DNA of 64,000 nucleotides from an uncultured Bacteroidales bacterium. GTDB taxonomy: Bacteria > Bacteroidota > Bacteroidia > Bacteroidales > Muribaculaceae. The number at the start of each line of letters is the position of its first letter. Position 1 is the first letter of the stretch. The translations under genes and the position numbers were made by a program. The stretch covers positions 1 through 64,000 of the forward strand of contig CACZAC010000001.1 in the NCBI GenBank assembly GCA_902779125.1, written 5' to 3'. Below the pieces are notes generated by a model. That model was given only the letters and a program-made list of their open reading frames with translations. It had not been told where the DNA came from and made no database searches. Positions 18,601 to 27,895 of the stretch are shown here, one piece after another.

Positions 18601-19396
18601 GGGCAATGCGGATACCCTCCTGATGGCAATAGTCCATATTCAAGGCACGGTGACGCGCAGGCTGATAGGTGTGGAAATAACCCTCAACCAGGAAGCCGGG
18701 GGCACCATGTTTGAGCACGCCCAGATAGCCGGTATAAGCGATACCGGTATTGGGGTCAACACGGGTCGATGAACTTCCATAGAAACTGATGTCACCACGG
18801 ATATTGGGGGACGTGGGACTATAGTTGGTCATCGGGTCAATCTCGTTGGTGTAGAATATCGGCCAGCATGTCGATGCCATGTCGCGGCTGCCAGGGGCAA
18901 GGTCGCCACCCGCACCGTCATTACCACGATATAGCATGAGCGGATAATTGGTGGCTGTGCCGTCGGTTAAAGCATTGGAGTGATGGGACAAGAACATGTC
19001 ATAGTTGCCCACTTCAACTTCCTCACAGATTTCTGACAAGGGACGGTTGTAAATCTCAGCATCGGGAGCACCCTGCACATAAGGGTAAGGACCGTTGAAC
19101 CACCTTGACATGGTGACGTTCTCGGGTTTTACGCCCATCTTGATAAGCGATGCACGGGTCTGGATGGATTTCCACAGGTTGGTGTTACTCTCATAGAAAC
19201 CGTTGGTGTCAGGACGTCCTGTCTCGGGCAGTGCAGGGTAGGGGATGGTTGCCATCGGGCGGTCATTAGGACCCCAACTGCCGTGACCGGGATTCAGGTA
19301 GATACGTATTTCATCGGCTGTCTTGGCCTGCATGGTGCCGGCTGCCATGATGGCGGCTACGGCAAGTAAAAGAATCTTTTTCATAGCTGTCATCAT
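15632..19396 (-). CDS. Large secreted N-acetylmuramoyl-L-alanine amidase-like protein with dockerin-like C-terminus
   Basis: About 1,250 residues. After a signal peptide (MKKILLLAVAAIMAAGTMQA) residues about 28-275 match the zinc amidase_3 fold: LNPGHG (H38), FYESNTN (E69), FLSHHSNA (H138/H139) and FLVEGYFH (E238), all ligand and catalytic positions present. A carboxypeptidase-regulatory-like beta domain (about 280-380) follows, then some 750 residues of beta-rich, propeller-like sequence. Two dockerin-like repeats close the protein (GDINLDGVTSIVDVTSLLD; ADVNGDNVINIDDVSTLID). It may cleave peptidoglycan stem peptides. The start may be 19396, 19393 or 19384; the first two overlap the upstream stop as ATGATGA, suggesting translational coupling. 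Confidence 0.8.
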   Translation of the reverse strand: MMTAMKKILLLAVAAIMAAGTMQAKTADEIRIYLNPGHGSWGPNDRPMATIPYPALPETGRPDTNGFYESNTNLWKSIQTRASLIKMGVKPENVTMSRWFNGPYPYVQGAPDAEIYNRPLSEICEEVEVGNYDMFLSHHSNALTDGTATNYPLMLYRGNDGAGGDLAPGSRDMASTCWPIFYTNEIDPMTNYSPTSPNIRGDISFYGSSSTRVDPNTGIAYTGYLGVLKHGAPGFLVEGYFHTYQPARHRALNMDYCHQEGIRIARGIGEYFGLTPYNKGYIMGTVKDVHEHLVNTLYNYNASSMDQWYPINGAVVILYKNGQEVARYTTDDNYNGVFVFEDLDPGTYTLAVEAEGFKPLGDYTAETVDSQWKELINKAAGDIVVEANKTTYAVALLESADYEAPTDLYQNYPEPELPGYVTAPTKLDLTRDLGTDFEFDGTMKRMIVRGDSTLVLTNAEDGTPHIYLINNIDKVIVKELSINGIAPAEPNNAGFYSRLNDIAFTADGQLVGTNCVQTQFGDGQVNAGFERGTLRLFKWENFDSDPVQWLTTQYSANFYYYRAQSLAIDGDSKNCTITYVGTNDAASSAGGMRFMKINVVNGQIAGTIYTEKTISAQSNFTRSKIGEPQLVLSPRNDDQVMLDGENTMLMEVAPANVNGTDSEVVGRFVSEDTDIPVIGSSFFKYAQHQFMVTPYVAVDRAADVNVGGIKVYDITAGVDQAALVATTNTDIDPLGCQFMSTGANVKGQDIYLYLMQNSKMTEWKTDVAAGTGVKGIYAYGLKNEGDQFTFSCNDAANNAYITFYDGEGTAVATVEVPNVQEGENTVTINVSTLAGVQPGSTLTWAVTVEGDPITTIQRINPMGQSYSGQLFVAVDKSPESPKMGTIYAGNRVANNNAGNGVYVYDAGGVRVSDQVYNGNRTWRSNYRMGIDAQGKLYVPDWGDPTSGVFIADPENLAGTWTEFFVGTRDGNGLISNNGVNVGSSTPGVGIGGKGADTKLYVYLEDFGNGVGVYNIGQPDGSVVDTWDTAPSQYYDVGYLQLNTNGNVVADAGGRGVWVSQYRSAGNNAAGVPSLIFVDNNGNITFNSGQTPYNSMLNGSERAGFAVNDASDMLVINDGSGVLQFYDLTWDGSTPAISPKYSYAADACSSAGSIFQMAFDYAGNLVCAGANIGMYSLPTDENIHTTPAMGEIVIPVIGDINLDGVTSIVDVTSLLDHLLGSNPQPFNLDAADVNGDNVINIDDVSTLIDLVLSSK

Positions 19397-20289
19397 TTGG
19401 TTACGTTAATAATGTATGCTTCGCCAGCGGGGGTGCTGAACACGATTTTGCCCGAAATGGCATGGGGATACATGGCGATGGTGTCATCACCTGTCAGCGT
19501 CTGGGTGGTGCCGTCGAGGGTGGCAGCCACGATGGTTGAGGCATAGATAAACTCACCGTCATCCAAATCCATCATGCCGACAACGGTGTTGTCATCATAC
19601 CATACCGGGGCGCGCATCTTGCCCACCTTGCGGGCATTGCTGCCGTCAAGGTTGCAGACGTAGGTGCCATGAGCAGCCTGATAGTACAGCACCTTAGTGC
19701 CGTCGGGTGAGAGAGATGCCCACATGTAGCTGAATTGGTCACCGTTGGGAGACAACTTTTTGGTCTTGCCATTAACGGTAATCATCAGTTGGCCCTTGTT
19801 GATTGAGAGCACGGGCAGCTTCTGGGCCTTGGCGGTGCCGATGGCCTTGTTGCTGAATTTGCCCTTGTTGACTGCGCCCACACTGGTTGCGTCAACAGCA
19901 TAGCCCTGCAGATTACGGGTGGGTTTTACCAGCACTTGGCTGGCACCAGTACCCAGATTGACACTCTTGAGTGTCGAGAAACGCAGGTGCTTGTCATTAA
20001 ACGAGCTTTCGTGGTAAACGACCGTCTGGCCGTCAGGCGAAATCTTCACGTTATGGCCAGCGCTGGGAGCGGTGCTCAGCACTTGTGTCTGACCATTTGT
20101 CAGGTCTAGCTTGGTGAGGCCTTGGTTGGTTGGGCTGGTCAGCAGCAGGTAATCGCCCTGGGGGCTGATTGCCGCTACAGCAGCTTTTTCAGGCAGATTA
20201 ACCTTGTTGACCGAGGTCACATTCAATACCTGACCCATTGCGCTCATCGAGAAACCTAACGCGAGTACGAAAAGCAGTTTTCTCATCAT
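19393..20289 (-). CDS. Secreted TolB-like (PD40) beta-propeller protein
   Basis: About 298 residues from MMRKLLFVLALGFSMSAMG, a clear signal peptide ending near AMGQ. The rest repeats the TolB/PD40 blade pattern: AAISPQGDYLLLTS, KISPDGQTVVYHE, ASLSPDGTKVLYYQ and the final HAISGKIVFS. Such proteins form small beta-propellers that bind partners in the periplasm or at the surface; no enzyme activity is evident. The stop codon overlaps the ATG of the amidase gene, so the two are probably made together and may act together (inference). The frame is open to 20316 but that start lies before the signal peptide. Confidence 0.75.
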   Translation of the reverse strand: MMRKLLFVLALGFSMSAMGQVLNVTSVNKVNLPEKAAVAAISPQGDYLLLTSPTNQGLTKLDLTNGQTQVLSTAPSAGHNVKISPDGQTVVYHESSFNDKHLRFSTLKSVNLGTGASQVLVKPTRNLQGYAVDATSVGAVNKGKFSNKAIGTAKAQKLPVLSINKGQLMITVNGKTKKLSPNGDQFSYMWASLSPDGTKVLYYQAAHGTYVCNLDGSNARKVGKMRAPVWYDDNTVVGMMDLDDGEFIYASTIVAATLDGTTQTLTGDDTIAMYPHAISGKIVFSTPAGEAYIINVTK

Positions 20290-20659
20290 GATTGTTAAAT
20301 GGTTGAAGTTAAACAAATTGGTTATAAAAACAAAGTAATGATATATGCTCAGTAAATGTGGTAATACTTATTTCATGAATAAGATTATGGCAAAATTATG
20401 ATAAAATAATGTAAAAAACAAATAAAATCCGTTTAAAATTCATAAACCGTTAATAACTTGATTTTTGTCTCATTGAATTTTGGTCGCAAAAATGTGCAAT
20501 CATGGTTGAATATGAAGTGACACAGGCTTTGAGATTAGCTAAAATTCACATTTTGCTTAACTAATCCCAAAAATAAAAGCCTTATGCTGACTGCTGTAAG
20601 TCAAGCATAAGGCTTATTATGTTCTATATAGTGGCGCGTTGCCACTAAGTAGAGTTAAG
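20290..20659. other. Intergenic region between the propeller gene and prs
   Basis: AT-rich. On the minus strand it holds a -7 box TAATTTTG at 20391-20398 for the propeller gene and the prs terminator at 20577-20615. An imperfect inverted repeat, GATTAG...CTAATC, lies at about 20532-20566. No coding frame or RNA gene is recognised. Confidence 0.5.
20577..20615 (-). terminator. Hairpin downstream of prs
   Basis: Stem AAGCCTTATGCT-GAC / GTC-A-AGCATAAGGCTT with one bulged base. On the minus strand it is followed by TTATTTTTGG. It lies 45 bp after the prs stop. Confidence 0.75.
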
Positions 20660-21595
20660 TTACTTGAAGAGGAAGAGCTCGTTAATCGATTTCTTGATGT
20701 TGACATGCCTTATGGCGTGGGCAAACATCTTGTCAATGCTCAGCACCCTCACTTTGTGGCAGCGTTCGGTATCAAATGGGATACTGTCGCTGATGACCAG
20801 CTCGTCCAGACCGCTTGCCATGACCCTCTCGCTAGCGGGGTCGCTCATCACAGCATGGGAAATGTAAGCGCGCACGCTGCGAGCACCATTTTCCTTCATC
20901 AGTGAGGCAGCCTTGCAGATGGTGCCCGCAGTGTCCACCATATCGTCGATAAGAATGACATCCTTGTCCTGAACATCGCCGATGATGGTCATCGACTCGA
21001 CTACGTTAGCCTGCTGGCGGTGTTTGTGGCACAGCACGAGCGGAGCATTAAAGTACTTGGCGTAGGAATTGGCTCGTTTGGCACCTCCCACGTCGGGCGA
21101 GGCGATAACGAGATTTTCAAGTTTCAGGTCGGCAATATCAGGAACGAACATCGTGGAGGCATACAAGTGGTCAACGGGGATGTCAAAGAATCCCTGAATC
21201 TGGTCAGCATGCAGATCCATCGTAATCAGACGGTCGATGCCAGCTGCAATCAACAGGTTGGTGACCAATTTAGCGGCAATCGACACGCGAGGCTTGTCCT
21301 TGCGGTCTTGACGTGCCCATCCGAAGTAGGGGATGACTGCGATGACCGTCTGTGCTGACGCGCGTTTGGCGGCATCAATCATCAGCAGCAACTCCATCAA
21401 GTTCTCACTTGCCTTGAACGTGGATTGCACGAGATAGACCTCGGCACCGCGCACGGGCTCTTCATAGCATACCTCAAACTCGCCGTCGGCAAAATGCGAG
21501 ATATGGATTTTACCTAGTTCCACACCCAGTTGTTTTGCAATCTTTTGGGCCACATAACGGGAGTTTGTTCCCGAGAACACTTTCATTTCAGCCAT
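20660..21595 (-). CDS. prs: Ribose-phosphate pyrophosphokinase
   Basis: A 311-residue cytosolic enzyme making PRPP from ribose-5-phosphate and ATP, which feeds nucleotide, histidine and NAD synthesis. Family motifs in order: KVFSGTNSRYVAQKIA, FADGEFEVCYEEPVRG, the flexible loop PYFGWARQDRKDKPR, the metal/ATP DLHADQIQGFF and the PRPP loop VILIDDMVDTAGT. Complete and of normal length. It has its own promoter (21624-21631) and terminator. Confidence 0.97.
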   Translation of the reverse strand: MAEMKVFSGTNSRYVAQKIAKQLGVELGKIHISHFADGEFEVCYEEPVRGAEVYLVQSTFKASENLMELLLMIDAAKRASAQTVIAVIPYFGWARQDRKDKPRVSIAAKLVTNLLIAAGIDRLITMDLHADQIQGFFDIPVDHLYASTMFVPDIADLKLENLVIASPDVGGAKRANSYAKYFNAPLVLCHKHRQQANVVESMTIIGDVQDKDVILIDDMVDTAGTICKAASLMKENGARSVRAYISHAVMSDPASERVMASGLDELVISDSIPFDTERCHKVRVLSIDKMFAHAIRHVNIKKSINELFLFK

Positions 21596-21623
21596 AACGA
21601 TTAACCATAAAAATTTGTTTTTG

Positions 21624-21631
21624 CAAAGTTA
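21624..21631 (-). promoter_or_regulatory. -7 box for prs
   Basis: TAACTTTG on the minus strand fits TAnnTTTG, 29 bp upstream of the prs ATG. Confidence 0.6.
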
Positions 21632-21676
21632 GGCATTTTCTATGGCATTTCTTCTAATTATTGCAAATATTTTTCC

Positions 21677-21710
21677 AAAAAAAACCATCCCGCCTGTAGG
21701 GCAGGATGGT
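21677..21710 (-). terminator. Intrinsic terminator after clpC
   Basis: Stem ACCATCCTGCCC / GGCGGGATGGT on the minus strand with one bulge and a 4-nt loop, followed by TTTTTTTT. It lies about 55 bp after the clpC stop. Confidence 0.85.
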
Positions 21711-21766
21711 AGGTCTTCTAAGTTGTCAGTTGTCGGTTTTGAGCAGCTTCCGAATTTAAGTGACAA

Positions 21767-23932
21767 CTATTGATTATCTGCTTTCCTGATGCTGGTGGTG
21801 ATTTGGCCGTCACTGACATCGATGACGATGGTGTCTCCCGTGCTGGCTTCTTCACGCAGCAGCATCTCGCTCAACGGATCTTCAATTTCGCTCTGGATAG
21901 CCCGTTTCAAGGGACGCGCACCGTACTGGATGTCAAATCCGCGGTCGGCAACCAGATTCTTAGCGGCATCGGTGATTTCAAGTTTCAGGCCATTTTCTTC
22001 AACACGCTTATAGAACGATGCCATCTCGATATCCACAATCTTGAGGATGCAGTCATGGTTCAGTGAACCGAAGGTGACGATATCGTCCACGCGGTTCAGG
22101 AACTCAGGCGAGAACTGGCGGTTCAGGGCCTTACGGATGACCGAGTCGCTGCGCTCCTTGGTCAACTCACTGGTGTTGAAGCCCACACTGGCACCAAAGT
22201 CCTTCAGTTCCCTTGTTCCGATGTTGCTGGTCATGATGATAATGGTGTTTTTGAAGTCCACCTTGCGTCCCAGACCATCGGTCAGGTTGCCCTCATCAAG
22301 CACTTGTAGCAGCATGTTGAACACATCAGGATGTGCTTTCTCAATCTCGTCGAGCAGCACAACGCTGTAGGGATGACGGCGCACTTTCTCGGTCAGCTGT
22401 CCGCCTTCCTCATAGCCCACATAACCCGGAGGCGCACCCACGAGCCTGGAAACATTGAATTTCTCCATATATTCGCTCATGTCGACACGGATGAGCGCCT
22501 CGTCGCTGTTGAACAGGAATTGAGCCAGTTTCTTGGCTAACAAAGTCTTGCCGACACCAGTCGGTCCCAGGAACATAAAGGAGCCGATGGGGCGTTTGGG
22601 GTCACGCAAGCCGGCACGGTTGCGGCGGATGCTGCGGGCAATCTTGTCGATGGCCTCATCCTGGCCGATAACCTGTTTCTTCAGTTCGTCGGTCATTCCA
22701 AGCAGCCTGATGCCTTCGCTCTGTGCTATACGCTGTGTGGGCACGCCGGTCATCATGGCGACCACTTCGGCAATATGTCCCTCGTCAACGGTAACGCGTC
22801 GGCTGTCCAGTTCCTGTTCCCAGCGCAGCTTGGCTTCCTGCAGTTCTTCCTTGAGTTTTTCCTGCTGGTCACGATATCCTGCTGCACTCTCAAAGTTCTG
22901 GGCTTGTACAGCTTTGAATTTGTTCTCCTGGGCTTCGGCTATGCGCTGTTCCAGTTCTTCGATTTCTTTGGGAGTATCCACCTTAGTGATGTGTACGCGC
23001 GAACCGGCTTCGTCCATGGCGTCGATGGCCTTATCGGGGAAGAAACGGTCGCTGATGTAGCGTTCGGTCAATGTGACACATGCCTTTAACGCTTCATCGG
23101 TATAGTTCACACCATGGTGTTTCTCGTACATGCCCTTGATGTTATGCAGGATTTCGAGTGTCTGCTCGGGAGTAGTGGGCTCAATGAGTACTTTTTGGAA
23201 ACGGCGTTCCAGGGCACCGTCTTTCTCGATGCTCTTACGGTACTCGTCGAGTGTGGTAGCACCGATGCACTGGAACTCTCCACGGGCCAAGGCGGGCTTC
23301 AACAGGTTGGCGGCGTCCATCGATCCGCTGGCATTGCCGGCACCCACGATGTTGTGGATTTCGTCGATGAACATGATGACGTTCTTGTTGTTGCTCACCT
23401 CATCAATGACGGCCTTAAGGCGCTCCTCAAACTGGCCACGGTATTTCGTGCCCGCTACGATGGCTGCCATGTCGAGCGAGATAATGCGCTTGTCTAGCAG
23501 AGTGCGTGCCACCTTGCGCTCGACGATGCGCTTGGCCAGCCCCTCGATGATGGCACTCTTGCCCACACCCGGCTCTCCAATCATCACGGGATTGTTTTTC
23601 TTGCGGCGGCTCAGGATTTGTGCCAACCGTTCGATTTCCGTTTCGCGGCCCACGACAGGGTCCAGGCGCCCTTCGGCAGCCTCACGGGTGATATCTTTGC
23701 CATATTTGTCAATGACGGGAGTGGCAGAATTGTCACCTCGACTGACATTTCGTCGCTGTCGGGTCTCGCGATAGGAAGGATTCTCCTGATCACCTTCGCC
23801 GCTAAAACCACCACCGCCTGGCAGGTTTTCGTCCTCCTCATCCTCTTCGTCAGGGAAGTCGGCACCTGCTTTAGGTAGCGTAATGTCCTCTCTCCAGTGG
23901 CTTTGCTGGAGTGTGTGCTGGTTATGTATCAT
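21767..23932 (-). CDS. clpC: ClpC-type AAA+ unfoldase lacking the Clp N-domain
   Basis: A 721-residue double AAA+ protein. Walker A motifs are at residues 119-126 (GEPGVGKS) and 456-463 (GPTGVGKT). A short UVR/M-type coiled coil lies between them (about 325-375). The tripeptide VGF at 583-585 in the second module is the loop that docks onto ClpP, so this is ClpC/ClpA-like and not ClpB. The usual N-terminal double Clp_N repeat (about 140 residues) is absent: the protein opens with a short acidic and Gly-rich stretch and goes straight to the first AAA+ module. The next gene ends 152 bp upstream, leaving no room for a missing exon-sized N-domain. No clpP is in the window. Confidence 0.9.
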   Translation of the reverse strand: MIHNQHTLQQSHWREDITLPKAGADFPDEEDEEDENLPGGGGFSGEGDQENPSYRETRQRRNVSRGDNSATPVIDKYGKDITREAAEGRLDPVVGRETEIERLAQILSRRKKNNPVMIGEPGVGKSAIIEGLAKRIVERKVARTLLDKRIISLDMAAIVAGTKYRGQFEERLKAVIDEVSNNKNVIMFIDEIHNIVGAGNASGSMDAANLLKPALARGEFQCIGATTLDEYRKSIEKDGALERRFQKVLIEPTTPEQTLEILHNIKGMYEKHHGVNYTDEALKACVTLTERYISDRFFPDKAIDAMDEAGSRVHITKVDTPKEIEELEQRIAEAQENKFKAVQAQNFESAAGYRDQQEKLKEELQEAKLRWEQELDSRRVTVDEGHIAEVVAMMTGVPTQRIAQSEGIRLLGMTDELKKQVIGQDEAIDKIARSIRRNRAGLRDPKRPIGSFMFLGPTGVGKTLLAKKLAQFLFNSDEALIRVDMSEYMEKFNVSRLVGAPPGYVGYEEGGQLTEKVRRHPYSVVLLDEIEKAHPDVFNMLLQVLDEGNLTDGLGRKVDFKNTIIIMTSNIGTRELKDFGASVGFNTSELTKERSDSVIRKALNRQFSPEFLNRVDDIVTFGSLNHDCILKIVDIEMASFYKRVEENGLKLEITDAAKNLVADRGFDIQYGARPLKRAIQSEIEDPLSEMLLREEASTGDTIVIDVSDGQITTSIRKADNQ

Positions 23933-24027
23933 ATCTTATATTTGATTTCTTTTGATTCTTAATGAATGTAGTTACACCTCATTTATCAGCAAACACCGTG
24001 CCAGTATCATTCTGTCACTCATCACAT

Positions 24028-24060
24028 CACGCCACCCGCTAAATGCTTGCGGATGGCGTG
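24028..24060 (-). terminator. Possible terminator after the endonuclease gene
   Basis: Stem CACGCCA-CCGC / GCGG-TGGCGTG with one mismatch pair. There is no T-run, so it may be only a weak terminator or an mRNA 3' structure. Confidence 0.4.
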
Positions 24061-24084
24061 TCGTGATAATGTGACTATGTTGCT

Positions 24085-25899
24085 TTATTTAGCTCCTTTT
24101 ATAATCAGGTCGATAATACGGGTTACGTCGGCAACGCTCACCTCTCCGTCGTCATTAACGTCGGCTACCTCCAGGCTGACTATAGCTTCTTCATGGCCCA
24201 AAATGTAGTCAATGAGTCTGGTTACATCAGCAACGCTCACCTCACCGTCACCGTTTACGTCGCCAATCAGCAGTTCATCACCCTCACCAGTCAGCGTGAC
24301 ATGCTCGATGTTGGACCAGATGCTCTCAGTGCCGTCGGTATAGATGGCCTTGACCATATACTCATAATACCCTTCAGCCAATGCATTGACAGTGTAGCAG
24401 GAATCGTTGATACCGCTCACCATCCTCCAAGTGGAATCTCCTTCCTCAACCACTTGACGTCGGGGTGGGGTCATAGTAAGGTCGCCATTATAGATGTCAA
24501 TTCCATAAACATAGAATCGCTTATTTCCACCTGTACCCGATAACGTGATGTTATTCTCACTGCAACCGGTAAGCACAACAGTGTAATCGGTTGGTTCGTT
24601 GGTCAATGCGATGGTTTGACTCACATTGCCGCACGAGACAACTACCGAGCTCTTGTCGTTCACGCCATTCTTGTTCACCCAGTTCTTGGCATTGAACTGA
24701 ACGGTTATAGTGCTTGTCAGTGCCAACTCGGGGCTTGTCAGTGAACCGGCAACACTGCTGGTGCCGAATTTCAGGCTATGACCCGCAGCGGGATAAAGCT
24801 TGGAACCTGTCCAACCGGGATTGTCGGTATAATCATCTAATGTCTCGCCGACGTCAGTGTAACCGTCGGAATAGGCGTTTATTTTAGAGAATGTCTCAGT
24901 CATCACCAAGGTCGCGCCAGTTGATTCCACGCGGCTCACTTTGAGCGTATAGCTGGAAACATGATCGACGGCAGTCCAGTCGGCACGGAAAGAGGTGCCT
25001 TTCACTGCTGTTTCGTCAACAGGCTGCATGACAGGCACCTGCTTGTCGAACGGGTCGATAGGAGTGCCTTCGCCTGTCCATTCCTCATGCTGTTTGGTAC
25101 CCCAGATGTATTCGGCTAGTTCGGGGTGGTCAACAAACGGGTTGCGGTTGCCCTGCTCGATATAGACGGCCTCGTTGCGGTTGACTTCCTTCTGACTCAC
25201 GGGATCAGCTCGGTGCCATTCCATGAGCAGTTGCATCGACCAATCAGAGAAAGCCTTGTAGTTGTTCTTCTGGTAATCTAGCTGGTCACAGCCGGGCCAG
25301 TTTCCCAGGTCGCTCTTGTAGCAGGTAACCATATAGAAGTAGATGCGTGCAAAGTCTCCCTTGTACTCATCATCGGGCTCAAACACCTTGGATGTACATC
25401 CTTCGTAGGTGCTGGTTCCCAGTTTACCCTTCATGGTAACACCCAATTCCTCGTTGGTATAGGTGATGCCACCGGCGCACACACCGTAAGGGTTATTGCC
25501 GCGTCGCTGGTTGACATAGGCATCAGTGGGAATCAGCATGGTCAAATCGGTGAACATGGGTGCCACTTCGCCGCCAAACCAGCTTTTGGGGAACGAGTGC
25601 TCACGGTTGATGCCCTCGCCCACAAAGGATGCACCGGCCACGTGAGCCGACTGGTTGTTGTACTTGCAGTCGGAGTACATGTCGATATAGTAGCCGTCAC
25701 TGCCCACGTCGGTCACGTCATAAGCAATCCACATGTAGTTGTAATCCAGCAAACTGTGGGTGTAAATGATACCCTCGAGTGCGGACATCAGTTCTTCGTC
25801 CTGCTTGCCGATGGCATTGACATAATAACCATTGGGAATGTCACTCCATGCTGTCAATCCCATGAGCATGGTAATAAATAATGTGGTCAACTTTTTCAT
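24085..25899 (-). CDS. Secreted endonuclease I-family nuclease with dockerin-like C-terminus
   Basis: A 604-residue protein with an N-terminal signal peptide (MKKLTTLFITMLMGLTAWS). Residues about 22-275 match the endonuclease I family; the beta-beta-alpha metal motif is GINREHSFPKSWF with the catalytic His H101, followed by TDLTMLIPTDAYVNQRRGNN, where the asparagine and arginine residues of the active site lie. Fibronectin-like and beta-sandwich sequence follows, then two dockerin-like repeats (GDVNGDGEVSVADVTRLID; ADVNDDGEVSVADVTRIID). It probably degrades extracellular nucleic acids. It starts 15 bp after the HD gene stop, so the two are likely cotranscribed. Confidence 0.88.
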   Translation of the reverse strand: MKKLTTLFITMLMGLTAWSDIPNGYYVNAIGKQDEELMSALEGIIYTHSLLDYNYMWIAYDVTDVGSDGYYIDMYSDCKYNNQSAHVAGASFVGEGINREHSFPKSWFGGEVAPMFTDLTMLIPTDAYVNQRRGNNPYGVCAGGITYTNEELGVTMKGKLGTSTYEGCTSKVFEPDDEYKGDFARIYFYMVTCYKSDLGNWPGCDQLDYQKNNYKAFSDWSMQLLMEWHRADPVSQKEVNRNEAVYIEQGNRNPFVDHPELAEYIWGTKQHEEWTGEGTPIDPFDKQVPVMQPVDETAVKGTSFRADWTAVDHVSSYTLKVSRVESTGATLVMTETFSKINAYSDGYTDVGETLDDYTDNPGWTGSKLYPAAGHSLKFGTSSVAGSLTSPELALTSTITVQFNAKNWVNKNGVNDKSSVVVSCGNVSQTIALTNEPTDYTVVLTGCSENNITLSGTGGNKRFYVYGIDIYNGDLTMTPPRRQVVEEGDSTWRMVSGINDSCYTVNALAEGYYEYMVKAIYTDGTESIWSNIEHVTLTGEGDELLIGDVNGDGEVSVADVTRLIDYILGHEEAIVSLEVADVNDDGEVSVADVTRIIDLIIKGAK

Positions 25900-25914
25900 C
25901 GCTTATCTATTGTT

Positions 25915-26544
25915 TTATTTGGTTAATGATTCGTAGATGCTATTGAATAACTGGCGAAAGGCATTCTTGTCGGCAAGAATCTGGCGGAACTCTTCCAGGC
26001 GCTTGGCATTGTCGCCTTGAGGAATCCACAATTGGAGATAGCCGCCATAATCATATTTTTCATACATGTGGTCCAGTAGCCTTTCGTATTGTCCTTCACG
26101 GTCCAGTTCGGGGTTATGTTTCAATCCGTATTGCAGGGCACGGCGAACGATAGTCTCACTGTCAATAATGCGGTCGGCCTCGGCAACGATACGACCATAG
26201 ATGGTGCGGGGTTCGTGGTCGCTCGAAGCGCGGTGGTCCTCGGCAGCATCGGCGATTGTGTTAATTTCATCTTCGCTGAACCATTGCCGCAGGCGCTCAT
26301 CTTCACGCACAATGCGGGCGCTATCGGTATGGTGGTGTTCACGCCCGCCAGCCAAACCCAAATCATGATAGGCAGCAGCCGTGAGGAGAATACATGCATC
26401 CACCTCGGGATAATATTGGGCAAGGCTCAATGCCTGTGAAATGACAGTATGGACATGGTCTCTATTATGCCCGGCGTCGAATGCATCATAACGGGGTACT
26501 ATTTCCCGCTCAATGAAATCCCGTATTTCCTCTAATTCGCGCAT
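25915..26544 (-). CDS. HD-domain phosphohydrolase
   Basis: A 209-residue cytosolic protein with the HD superfamily metal residues: HNRDHVHTV near residue 26, the HD pair in AAAYHDLGLAGG, HHH, and DAAEDH further on. Members hydrolyse nucleotides or other phosphates; the substrate here cannot be told. It lies between a repeat element that follows ribBA and the endonuclease gene. Confidence 0.8.
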   Translation of the reverse strand: MRELEEIRDFIEREIVPRYDAFDAGHNRDHVHTVISQALSLAQYYPEVDACILLTAAAYHDLGLAGGREHHHTDSARIVREDERLRQWFSEDEINTIADAAEDHRASSDHEPRTIYGRIVAEADRIIDSETIVRRALQYGLKHNPELDREGQYERLLDHMYEKYDYGGYLQLWIPQGDNAKRLEEFRQILADKNAFRQLFNSIYESLTK

Positions 26545-26545
26545 T

Positions 26546-26630
26546 GTTTCTAGTTTTTAGTCCCTAGTTGGCGGATGCTCTCTAAACCCTAAACTTTAAA
26601 CTTTAAACTGCGGGCTTAGCCCGCATCGCA
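26546..26630 (-). repeat. Dispersed composite heptad repeat, copy A
   Basis: Fills the whole gap between ribBA and the HD gene. Read on the minus strand: hairpin GCGGGC-TAA-GCCCGC, four GTTTAAA/GTTTAGG-type heptads, the core AGAGCATCCGCC-AACTA, then GGGACTAAAAACTAGAAAC. Copies B (29881-29981) and C (30465-30574) share the same order of parts. Confidence 0.85.
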
Positions 26631-27845
26631 TCAATCCACTTTGTGCAAATCGTGGCCCATGCGGGTCTTCTTGGTGTGCATGTAGAACTCGTTGTAGCGG
26701 TTGGGAGTCACCTCAAGGGGCACGTTTTCAACCACTTCAAGGCCGTAACTCTCAAGGCCTACACGCTTAACCGGGTTGTTGGTCATCAGGCGCATCTTGG
26801 TGACGCCCAGTATGCGCAGGATGTTGGCTCCCACGCCATAATCGCGCTCATCAGGTTTGAAACCCAGGTGTACGTTGGCGTCAACGGTGTCATAGCCGTT
26901 TTCCTGCAATTTATAGGCTTTGATTTTGTTCATCAGGCCGATGCCACGCCCTTCCTGATTCATGTACACCAGCACACCCTTGCCTTCTTTCTCTATCATC
27001 TGCATGGCAAGATGCAGCTGTTCGCCGCACTCACAACGCATTGAGCCGAAGATATCTCCAGTAGCACATGATGAGTGGACACGCACCAGCAGTGGTTCGT
27101 TGGGACTCCATTCTCCCTTGATAAGTGCTATGTGCTCACGGCCGTTGTTAATCTGGCGGAAGGGGATGAGCTTGAAATGGCCATACTGAGTGGGCAGGTC
27201 CACTTCGTCGCCCACCTCAACCACTTTTTCGGTGCGCAGGCGATAAGCAATCAAGTCTTTGATGGTGATGATGGGCATATTGAATTTTTCAGCCACTTTC
27301 ATCAGTTGGGGCAGTCGCGCCATCGTGCCGTCGGGATTAATGATCTCGATGAGTGCTGCGGCAGGGTAGAGACCGGCGATACGCATCAGGTCAATCGAGG
27401 CCTCGGTGTGGCCAGCACGCTTGAGCACGCCCTTGTCCACGGCGCGCAGGGGATTGATGTGGCCAGGTCGGCCGAAGTCCTGTGGCTTGCTGTTGGGATT
27501 GGCAAGGGCACGGATGGTCATGGCACGGTCGTGCATTGACACGCCTGTCGTACAACCGTCAAGCAGGTCAACCGTCACAGTGAACGGTGTACCTAGCATT
27601 GATGTATTGTCATCGACTTGCATATTGAGTTCCAGCTCATGGCAACGCTCTGAGGTGATGGGAGCACACAGCACGCCTCTTCCCTCACGCAGCATGAAGT
27701 TGACTTTTTCTTCGGTAATTTTCTCGGCGGCAATAATGAAATCGCCTTCGTTTTCACGGTCCTCGTCATCGACAACGATGACAAATTCGCCGCGTTTAAG
27801 TTGTTCGACGGCTTCGTCAATAGTATTCAGTTTAATCTCTTCCAT
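26631..27845 (-). CDS. ribBA: Bifunctional 3,4-dihydroxy-2-butanone-4-phosphate synthase / GTP cyclohydrolase II
   Basis: A 404-residue fusion that supplies both precursors of riboflavin. The N-terminal half (1-200) is DHBP synthase with [22 protein letters not shown] and the active-site region [11 protein letters not shown]. The C-terminal half (about 205-404) is GTP cyclohydrolase II, with zinc cysteines in [15 protein letters not shown] and the EGRG and PxK segments ([22 protein letters not shown]). Both halves look intact. It lies 50 bp downstream of the LptF/G-like gene. Confidence 0.97.
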   Translation of the reverse strand: MEEIKLNTIDEAVEQLKRGEFVIVVDDEDRENEGDFIIAAEKITEEKVNFMLREGRGVLCAPITSERCHELELNMQVDDNTSMLGTPFTVTVDLLDGCTTGVSMHDRAMTIRALANPNSKPQDFGRPGHINPLRAVDKGVLKRAGHTEASIDLMRIAGLYPAAALIEIINPDGTMARLPQLMKVAEKFNMPIITIKDLIAYRLRTEKVVEVGDEVDLPTQYGHFKLIPFRQINNGREHIALIKGEWSPNEPLLVRVHSSCATGDIFGSMRCECGEQLHLAMQMIEKEGKGVLVYMNQEGRGIGLMNKIKAYKLQENGYDTVDANVHLGFKPDERDYGVGANILRILGVTKMRLMTNNPVKRVGLESYGLEVVENVPLEVTPNRYNEFYMHTKKTRMGHDLHKVD

Positions 27846-27895
27846 TTTAATGATTTAGCTTTTATTATTAAGATTATGAAACTAGTGACTATCGA

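Noticed and set aside
21767-23932. ClpB disaggregase
   Set aside because: The middle coiled coil is short and the second module has the VGF ClpP-docking loop, which ClpB lacks.
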